A stretch of DNA of 39,052 nucleotides. Origin: a delta proteobacterium NaphS2. Lineage in GTDB: Bacteria; Desulfobacterota; DSM-4660; Desulfatiglandales; Desulfatiglandaceae. Shown here piece after piece: positions 1 to 5,016 of this stretch (the first letter of the stretch is position 1; every line of letters begins with the position of its first letter). The notes under the pieces were generated by a model. The model had not been told where the DNA came from and did no database searches. It saw nothing but the letters and a program-made list of their open reading frames with translations. Made by a program: the position numbers and the translations under genes. The stretch lies in contig ADZZ01000207.1 in the NCBI GenBank assembly GCA_000179315.1, forward strand, positions 1-39,052, in the 5' to 3' direction.

Positions 1-1
1 C

Positions 2-409
2 AGATATCTCTACCGGGGCGTCATCCGGGAACAGGATATTCTGCAATGCGAAAACGGCATGGTCACCTTCAGGTATCTCCATGCCAAAACCGGGCAATAC
101 AGAAGCAGGACCGTCACCGGGGAATATTTCCTCTATCTGCTCATGCTCCATGTGCTGCCCAAGGGCTTTCGAAGGGCCAGGTGTTACGGTTTTCTCCATC
201 CATGCAGCAAAAAGCTCATCTGTTTTTTGCAGATGGTGCTCCGGGTTAATCCGCTCAATATGTTTGCCAAGAAATTGAAAGAACGGCCAACAATTACCTG
301 CCCGGTATGCGGAGCGGCCATGAAAATTGTCCTGACAAAAATAGCAAAACCGCCGGCGAAGCAGGTCCACCTGCCTTACATGAGCGAACACGGAGAAATC
401 GTTATGTAA
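2..409 (+). CDS. IS91-family transposase, C-terminal part (5' truncated by window edge)
   Basis: The open frame enters from the left edge and reads RYLYRGVIREQDIL, then TFRYLHAKTG, then LLMLHVLPKGFRRARCYGFL, and near its end has a CPVC motif. This matches the conserved C-terminal half of IS91/IS801-type (Y2, HUH) transposases, where the RY-x-xR, VTFRY and HVLPxGFxRxRxYGFL blocks follow the catalytic tyrosines. The catalytic HUH and tyrosine motifs would lie upstream, outside the window, so I cannot tell whether the gene is complete. Such enzymes move DNA by rolling-circle-like transposition. It sits next to a broken group II intron, consistent with a mobile-element hot spot. Confidence 0.75.
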   Translation, partial: RYLYRGVIREQDILQCENGMVTFRYLHAKTGQYRSRTVTGEYFLYLLMLHVLPKGFRRARCYGFLHPCSKKLICFLQMVLRVNPLNMFAKKLKERPTITCPVCGAAMKIVLTKIAKPPAKQVHLPYMSEHGEIVM

Positions 410-677
410 CCCAGAGCCAACATCACCGGTTTATGAAAAAGCCCGGTTTCCCCGGTAATGGACACCTATGCGCAAAAAAACTGCATATTCCGCTTCTGAA
501 AGCCTTGTTCTTCAGGCAAATCTATTTCAAAGAGCATATGGGCAGAAGCAGAAAATCCCTGTCTCACTTCTGTCCTGATCAAGCTGCCTCTTTCAAAAAA
601 GCTGTTTTCTATATATAGTAACCGGGCTTGTCCAACAAACGGTTCAGATTGTGGTTCGCTCCGCTCTCACAATCTAA
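410..677. other. Non-coding stretch between IS91 remnant and group II intron remnant
   Basis: No credible gene is seen here; the frames that stay open run out of the transposase or are antisense. It probably contains the downstream end of the IS91-like element and its junction with the truncated intron. An 8-bp inverted repeat (AGATTGTG at 646-653, CACAATCT at 668-675, 14-nt loop) lies just before the point where the reverse-transcriptase frame opens. IS91-family ends carry subterminal hairpins, so this could be the element's end, but I cannot recognise a specific terminus. Confidence 0.4.
646..675. repeat. 8-bp inverted repeat with 14-nt loop
   Basis: AGATTGTG (646-653) and CACAATCT (668-675) are perfectly complementary. 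It lies between the end of the IS91-like transposase and the first readable codons of the group II intron reverse transcriptase. It may mark the junction of the two elements or be a weak terminator; no T-run follows directly. Confidence 0.45.
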
Positions 678-802
678 CCTTATTCGTTTCAGCAGGGCTG
701 TCATGGCCAAAGTCGGATAATCCGTTACGCCGATGACTTTGTTGTATGTTTCGAGCGTGAGGCAGATGCGATACGGTTCCGAAAGGAACTGGATCTGCGA
801 CT

Positions 803-810
803 TTCCAAGT
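803..810. repeat. Target-site duplication, left copy (TTCCAAGT)
   Basis: The 8-bp sequence TTCCAAGT directly abuts the left end of the IS1595-family element and is repeated exactly at 1923-1930 at its right end. Eight-bp duplications are typical of the IS1595 family. Confidence 0.93.
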
Positions 811-835
811 GGCTCATACGACGTTTCCGCGTGCT
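811..835. repeat. IS1595-family terminal inverted repeat, left
   Basis: This 25-bp left terminus matches the reverse complement of 1898-1922 at 22 of 25 positions, the first 13 without mismatch. The transposase stop codon (835-837) touches its inner edge. Confidence 0.9.
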
Positions 836-1812
836 CATGCGTGGGCTGCAAAAAGGACATTGATCAATGACGGCAGCAATGCTTTTCCTCTCCGGCGTAC
901 GTTATGGACAAACTCAAAAAAACTCAGATAAAGTGGTAAGTTTTCTTGAGACACGCCGCGATGTGGTCGCAGCCAAGATCGTAGAAGCGACCAAAAGCCC
1001 TCAATTGTATTGACATGAACTTCACAGAAGCCATCGCCGTCTTCATCTCTGGCATATTCTCCCTTACCATGACAAACAGTCTTATGGGTATAGCCCCAGT
1101 CAGTGAGATGATTGTAAATGCTGTACTCATCTGTATTCACCAAGGTTCCTGGTGTTATAACAGACCGCAAAATCGGTTCGATGGTTTTTTGTTTAACGTC
1201 TGGAAGCATAAAAATGGCGACATCCCCGGAACGTTCAATGATTCCGAGGACAGGAGGTTTTTCTTTTTCAAGAGTTCCTCGGCCCGGAGCACCCTTGAGC
1301 GCTCTGCACCGTGGTGCTCGCCCTTTCTGACGAACTTTTTCCGGATGCCCTTTATGCCCTGCAATTACGTATACTTCGTCGCACTCTACTACCCCACTGA
1401 CTTTACATCCCGGCTTCCTTGCAGCGATTTCGCTCCGAAGCAAAATAGTCATCCTATGGGCGACATCCGGATTAAGGTCCAGCTCCGCGGCGATTTGCCT
1501 GTTGGATAGGTTTAGTCCCATGAGGTATAACATGACGATCCATACTCTGATGGGATGGTGTTTTCTTGCCAGAATGGTACCCGTAAAATCGTTGAAACGG
1601 CAACCGCAGTTATTGCATTTATAGTTCCGACAAAGCGGAGCATTACGTTTGTGACCGTTCTTTTTGACCCGGTTTGAGGTACATTTTGGACAACAAATAC
1701 CACATGGCCACTTCTTTTCTCTGAAGAATTCGTAGCACTTAGCGGGGTCGATGAGTTCAAGGATTCCAATCTCCGGATTTGTAGACGATTTTGTGGTCAT
1801 GGCTATCTGCAT
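835..1812 (-). CDS. IS1595-family (ISXO2-like) transposase
   Basis: This 325-residue protein would catalyse cut-and-paste or copy-in transposition of its host element. A zinc-ribbon-like segment near residues 40-70 has CCPKC followed by CRNYKCNNCGC. The DDE-type catalytic domain shows VECDEVY (first Asp), LVNTDEYSIY (second Asp) and HVNTIEGFWSLLR, the conserved NxxEGFW block of the ISXO2-like DDE domain. The frame is unbroken. The start at 1812 gives MQIAMTTKSS; ATG at 1800 is an alternative and neither has a clear ribosome-binding site. Length fits the family (about 300-330 residues). Confidence 0.92.
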   Translation of the reverse strand: MQIAMTTKSSTNPEIGILELIDPAKCYEFFREKKWPCGICCPKCTSNRVKKNGHKRNAPLCRNYKCNNCGCRFNDFTGTILARKHHPIRVWIVMLYLMGLNLSNRQIAAELDLNPDVAHRMTILLRSEIAARKPGCKVSGVVECDEVYVIAGHKGHPEKVRQKGRAPRCRALKGAPGRGTLEKEKPPVLGIIERSGDVAIFMLPDVKQKTIEPILRSVITPGTLVNTDEYSIYNHLTDWGYTHKTVCHGKGEYARDEDGDGFCEVHVNTIEGFWSLLRSWLRPHRGVSQENLPLYLSFFEFVHNVRRRGKALLPSLINVLFAAHA

Positions 1813-1897
1813 ATTTAAGTGGACAGAAAGCCATCTTATTTATACCAAATCTGAAGAAATTCCCAGCGAAAATGACTTTTTCAATCAAATTATTTAC

Positions 1898-1922
1898 AGC
1901 ACGGGAAATCGTCGTATGAGCC
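1898..1922. repeat. IS1595-family terminal inverted repeat, right
   Basis: The reverse complement of this 25-bp terminus starts GGCTCATACGACG and pairs with the left terminus at 811-835 (22 of 25). Confidence 0.9.
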
Positions 1923-1930
1923 TTCCAAGT
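1923..1930. repeat. Target-site duplication, right copy (TTCCAAGT)
   Basis: Exact repeat of 803-810, directly outside the right terminal repeat of the IS1595-family element. After it the reverse-transcriptase frame resumes. Confidence 0.93.
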
Positions 1931-2423
1931 TTGGCCTTGAGATATCGCCTGAAAAGACGAAGACCATCGAATTTGGTCCATATGCACAATCCAAGGCCGA
2001 TAGCCGCGGTGGCAAGGCGTCTACCTTTGATTTTCTTGGATTCACGCACTACTGCAGCCGGTCCAGGAACGGCAGGAAATTCCGGATGAAACGGATCACT
2101 TCTCGCAAGAAGTTTACCGCCAAAATTCGGATGTTTAGGGATTGGCTGAAAGCCAACCGGACCCTGCCGACCGATGAGCTAATGGGTAAGGTAGGCTCGA
2201 AATTGCAGGGACACTTTGCCTACTACGGAGTCACGGACAATTCAAAAGGTCTCAACCGGTTTTCCTATGAGGTTCATCGTCTGTTGTTCAAATGGCTGAA
2301 CAGGCGAGGTAAACGAGGGTGTATGAACTGGGAGAAGTTTAACCTACTTCTTAAAAAGTTTCCTCTGCCGCAACCCCGTATTACGGTAAACCTTTTCGCT
2401 TAATCGTGAAGCGTACTCATGAG

Positions 2424-2456
2424 GAGCCGTGTGCGTAAATAGCGCAAGCACGGTTC
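2424..2456 (+). ncRNA. Group II intron domain V
   Basis: The 33-nt segment folds as the catalytic domain V hairpin: lower stem GAGCCGTG with CACGGTTC (8 pairs, containing the AGC catalytic triad), a 2-nt AG bulge on the 3' side, upper stem TGCG with CGCA, and a TAAATAG loop. It lies 20 nt after the reverse-transcriptase stop codon, the standard position. Confidence 0.88.
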
Positions 2457-2582
2457 TGGGAGGGGCCGGGGCCAACTGCTACCAATCTCATGTGGTCTTA
2501 TGATACGTAGTAGCCGCGTGCGGCGAGGGCGTAGTCTGAGGCATATTGCGTTAAGGTTGCTGAAGAAACCGGTCTACTCGAC
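2457..2582 (+). ncRNA. Putative extended group II intron domain VI and 3' end
   Basis: Directly after domain V comes a purine-rich GGGAGGGGCCGGGG strand, and about 100 nt later ACCGGTCTACTCGAC, which resembles the 3' strand of domain VI with the branch-point region just before the intron end. In ordinary introns the two strands are separated by a short loop; here about 90 nt intervene. The proposed 3' boundary is near 2582. This is pattern-based; the splice junction cannot be proven because the 5' half of the intron is gone. Confidence 0.45.
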
Positions 2583-2901
2583 AAATAACTAGTTGAATTT
2601 ATTGGCATAAAAATTGAAAAAATTTTCATTTTTCGTGCCAAAATTCTCTGCGCATAATAAAAAAAATGCGCGGAACTGGCTGGAAAAATTGGAAAAGGTT
2701 CAAAAACGGTGAAACTTTAGTTGAACCAATAACAGAATCCTATTATTATTCTCCAGAAATATCTTCCAACAAGAATCCTTTTGATATTGTTGTTTTATCT
2801 TGGCGGCACTGCACCGAACAATGTTGCGCGTATCCATTCTGTTTGGATAAGAGCCATTTATCCTGAGCGGCATTTAAACTTATAATTTAAGGAGCAAGGA
2901 A
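2583..2901. other. AT-rich gap with a hairpin, upstream of the hydratase-fold gene
   Basis: This stretch of about 320 bp is much more AT-rich than its surroundings. It contains a strong inverted repeat (2602-2641) and a 66-codon open frame (2666-2866) that I do not regard as a gene: no ribosome-binding site and no recognisable features. The Shine-Dalgarno sequence AAGGAG (2889-2894) of the next gene is at its right end. It may be the original insertion neighbourhood of the group II intron and the upstream region of the hydratase-fold gene. Confidence 0.5.
2602..2641. repeat. AT-rich inverted repeat (TTGGCA ... TGCCAA)
   Basis: TTGGCA (2602-2607) pairs with TGCCAA (2636-2641). The inner part is also nearly self-complementary (AAAATTGAAAA with TTTTCATTTTT), giving a long AT-rich stem. 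It sits about 20 bp after the proposed intron end. It could be a terminator or protein-binding palindrome; no function can be assigned. Confidence 0.55.
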
Positions 2902-3681
2902 ATGAATTACGAAAACATTATCGTTGAATTCGGGGATGATTTTGTCGCTGAGATTACCCTAAATCGTCCGGAAAGTCTTAACACTTTCACGGTTCCTTTG
3001 GCCGAGGAATTGAACCAGGCCCTCGTGGAACTTGATTCGGAAGAAAAGGTGCGTGTCATTATTTTGAAAGGAGCAGGAAAGGCATTCTGTGCCGGTATCG
3101 ATGTAAGCGGTTTTTCAGAAAAAAGTGTTCAGGAATATCGGGCCTGGATAGAATGTATGGAAAACCCGCTGATTACCATTGGCCGCATCAGCAAACCCGT
3201 TATTGCCCAGGTAAACGGCGTTGCTGCGGCAAATGGAGCCGGGTTGGTGGCGGCGGCTGATCTCGCAACCGCAGGTGAAAAAGCCCGTCTTGGGTTGACC
3301 GCCATTAATGTTGGATTGAACTGCATTGGACCTGTGGTTCCCGTCACCCGTTCCGTAGGAAGAAAAAAAGCACTGGAGCTACTGTATTATGGTGATTTGA
3401 TCACCGCGGAGGAGGCCTTGGACATGGGACTGATCAACCGAGTCATACCCGAAGCGGATCTTGAGGAAGAAACCCGTAGATGGGCCGCAAAACTGGCGCG
3501 CAAGAGCCCGCTGGCGTTACAAATTGCCAAGAAGGCGTTCTATACGGCAGCGGATCTGGATTATTCCAAAGCCTTTGAATATATGAACGAAGCTTTTGCC
3601 CGTCTGTGCGCCACGGAGGATGCCAAGGAAGGAATCGGTGCTTTCCTGGAAAAAAGAAATCCGGTCTGGAAAGAGAAATAG
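2902..3681 (+). CDS. Enoyl-CoA hydratase/isomerase (crotonase) family protein
   Basis: This 259-residue protein has the crotonase fold and length. It shows the first oxyanion-hole segment AFCAGIDVSGF (residues 61-71) and the second, NGVAAANGAGLVAAADLA (105-122). It should bind an acyl-CoA thioester in the cytoplasm, in fatty-acid or aromatic-acid metabolism. Of the two glutamates used by rat-type hydratases, the second aligns with E159 (RKKALELL) but the first is replaced: the usual PEI segment reads TAINVG, putting Ala134 in its place. That is more typical of isomerases or other crotonase-fold enzymes than true hydratases, so the reaction is uncertain. The start is firm: AAGGAG lies 7 nt before ATG. 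It stands alone, with no CoA ligase or dehydrogenase beside it. Confidence 0.88.
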   Translation: MNYENIIVEFGDDFVAEITLNRPESLNTFTVPLAEELNQALVELDSEEKVRVIILKGAGKAFCAGIDVSGFSEKSVQEYRAWIECMENPLITIGRISKPVIAQVNGVAAANGAGLVAAADLATAGEKARLGLTAINVGLNCIGPVVPVTRSVGRKKALELLYYGDLITAEEALDMGLINRVIPEADLEEETRRWAAKLARKSPLALQIAKKAFYTAADLDYSKAFEYMNEAFARLCATEDAKEGIGAFLEKRNPVWKEK

Positions 3682-3812
3682 ACAAGAACTCAGGTAAGGT
3701 ATATGATAATATGATTGCGTCATCATTGTGGCCGGACCCAGGACCAGCAAAAACCAGGGATTCATGATATCGTCGCAAGTATCCTGGAAAGGGCTTTGAA
3801 CGGAAAAAACCC

Positions 3813-4142
3813 ATGAACAGCCGATCCCGGCAAACCATCCCATTTGGGAACCCGCCAAAGACCGTTGATGAAGCCGTTGACCGACTCATTTCCGAGCTTC
3901 CACTGAAAGACCGAGTTGCAATTGCCAAGATGGATAGGTCAACGCTACCCGTCCTCTATAGTGCGTTTGTTACAAAAATCAGGGAGGAATATGGATTTGT
4001 GACAGGGAATGAGGAACTGATGGAATCCTGTCGAACCGTAAGCGGGAATGAAAGGTTTGATATGTCCAAGGGGCCGGCGTTGATCATCGATCTGATGTGG
4101 GCGCGTCTGCGAAAGACCCACGCAATGAGAGCTGTGAAATGA
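3813..4142 (+). CDS. Small conserved protein, DUF6794-like
   Basis: This 109-residue soluble protein has no signal peptide or membrane segment. The pattern TVDEAVDRLISELPLKDRVAIAKM, then IREEYGF, GNEELMESC and a C-terminal LMWARLRKTH resembles my recollection of DUF6794-type proteins (EAVdxL, IRxxFGLW, NxxLxxSC). The family's function is unknown. The start codon has no good ribosome-binding site, but reading starts well before the conserved block. It lies 131 bp after the hydratase-fold gene and converges on plsC with only 29 bp between stop codons and no visible terminator. Confidence 0.6.
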   Translation: MNSRSRQTIPFGNPPKTVDEAVDRLISELPLKDRVAIAKMDRSTLPVLYSAFVTKIREEYGFVTGNEELMESCRTVSGNERFDMSKGPALIIDLMWARLRKTHAMRAVK

Positions 4143-4171
4143 AATCAATTATGATTTTCTATTCTTTGGCT

Positions 4172-4876
4172 TTAACTTGGGAGATGCTCTGAGATGGCGT
4201 CATGCACTTTGTCCATCAATTTCTGAGTGTCTTTCTTGCTGTAACCTGAAAGGGAAATGGGCTCACCGATATGGAGGCTATAGGATCCTTTATTGATACG
4301 CAGGCTCCCTTTTGCGGCGATACGATGGCTTCCATTAATGACCACCGGCACGATTTCACAGCCGGATTTTAAGGCCAGGTTGAAGCCGCCCCGCTTAAAA
4401 GACTGCAGGCGGCCGTCAGGGCTTCTGGTGCCTTCGGGAAAAATGAGTACCGAAGCGCCGTCTCTGATGCGCTTGGCCGCAAGGGCGATGCTTTTGACGG
4501 CCTTCCTGGGATCTTTCCTTTCGATCCCGATGTAACCGGCGCGCTTCATGGCAGGTCCCAGAGGGGGAATTTTCATGAGCTCCTGTTTCAGGATGAATTT
4601 GAAATCCACCGGAAGAAAAGCCAGCAGTGTCCAGATGTCAAAAAAACTCTGATGATTGCTCATGTAGATACGGGGAATCTCCGGATTGACTTTCTCTCCA
4701 CCGTAAACCGTTACTTGAATGCCGCAGACGCGCAGTATGATTTTGGCCCATGGCACGGCGCATTTGAAGTGGACAGCCCTGGCGGAACCGCCGCAGGCTG
4801 AGATAGCCAGACCCCAAAAACACATGAGTATCGAAAAAATACCGATAAACGCGTCTAGTGCAACATATCGTAACAT
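4172..4876 (-). CDS. plsC: 1-acyl-sn-glycerol-3-phosphate acyltransferase
   Basis: This enzyme transfers an acyl chain to lysophosphatidic acid to make phosphatidic acid at the inner membrane. It has an N-terminal hydrophobic segment (about residues 6-26), the catalytic NHQSFFD block (H75-x4-D80) and the substrate-binding FPEGTRSPDG block (E148-R151). Its length (234-239 residues) is usual. I chose ATG at 4876 because GGAG sits 9 nt upstream; ATG at 4891 would add MEKLA but has no ribosome-binding site. A strong inverted repeat (4902-4938) lies just upstream. It is the last gene of the minus-strand block and is separated from the kinase gene by about 140 bp. Confidence 0.9.
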   Translation of the reverse strand: MLRYVALDAFIGIFSILMCFWGLAISACGGSARAVHFKCAVPWAKIILRVCGIQVTVYGGEKVNPEIPRIYMSNHQSFFDIWTLLAFLPVDFKFILKQELMKIPPLGPAMKRAGYIGIERKDPRKAVKSIALAAKRIRDGASVLIFPEGTRSPDGRLQSFKRGGFNLALKSGCEIVPVVINGSHRIAAKGSLRINKGSYSLHIGEPISLSGYSKKDTQKLMDKVHDAISEHLPS

Positions 4877-4901
4877 GGCAAGTTTCTCCATGGCAGTGCA
4901 A

Positions 4902-4938
4902 TTAAGGTCGCGAACCCTATCCCCGGTTGCGGCCTTAA
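4902..4938 (-). promoter_or_regulatory. Strong hairpin in the plsC leader
   Basis: TTAAGG-T-CGC-G-AACC (4902-4916) pairs with GGTT-GCG-GCCTTAA (4925-4938): about 14 pairs with one mismatch (G-U in RNA) and one bulged base around an 8-nt loop. On the plsC transcript it would end about 25 nt before the chosen start. No T-run follows, so a classical terminator is unlikely; an attenuator, processing site or protein-binding palindrome are options. Confidence 0.55.
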
Positions 4939-5016
4939 CTCAATCCTTGCTTATAAAAGCATGTGGGTCAAAATGTTTTCGGTTCGTGTTCAAAATATCA
5001 TGCTTATCTGCGTCCG

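Larger units (their letters stand above)
811..1922 (-). mobile_element. Complete IS1595-family insertion sequence, 1112 bp
   Basis: The element begins GGCTCATACGACG at 811 and its right end, read on the other strand from 1922, starts with the same 13 bases. Over the first 25 bases the two ends match at 22 positions. It is flanked by an 8-bp direct repeat (803-810, 1923-1930) and carries one transposase gene on the minus strand filling nearly the whole length. It is inserted in the reverse-transcriptase gene of a group II intron remnant. The intact ends, exact duplication and uninterrupted transposase frame point to a fairly recent insertion. Confidence 0.93.
678..2403 (+). pseudogene. Group II intron reverse transcriptase/maturase, 5' truncated and split by an IS
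   Basis: Two pieces of one LtrA-type reading frame are visible. Piece 1 (678-810) encodes CHGQSRIIRYADDFVVCFE, the RT active-site YADD block, then FRKELDLRLSK. Piece 2 (1923-2403) continues as FGLEISPEKTKTIEFGPYA, then TFDFLGFTHYC and a maturase/thumb region, ending VNLFA-stop. Joining codon 807-809 (Lys) to 1930 gives RLSK-FGLEISPEKTK in frame, the normal family sequence across RT blocks 5 to 7. RT blocks before YADD are missing: an in-frame stop lies at 675-677 and upstream sequence belongs to something else. No HNH endonuclease domain is seen after the maturase region, as in endonuclease-less (for example class C-like) introns. It cannot make active enzyme. Confidence 0.88.

Noticed and set aside
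2601-2618. Sigma-54-like sequence TTGGCATAAAAATTGAA
   Set aside because: The -24 GG fits, but the essential GC at -12 reads GA, and the site is part of a palindrome about 290 bp from the gene.
2666-2866. 66-codon open frame in the AT-rich gap
   Set aside because: No ribosome-binding site, no recognisable motif and biased composition; the frame looks accidental.
2881-2886. Perfect TATAAT upstream of the crotonase-fold gene
   Set aside because: It is only 16 bp before the start codon, so transcription would start on or after the Shine-Dalgarno sequence, and there is no -35 at 17 bp.
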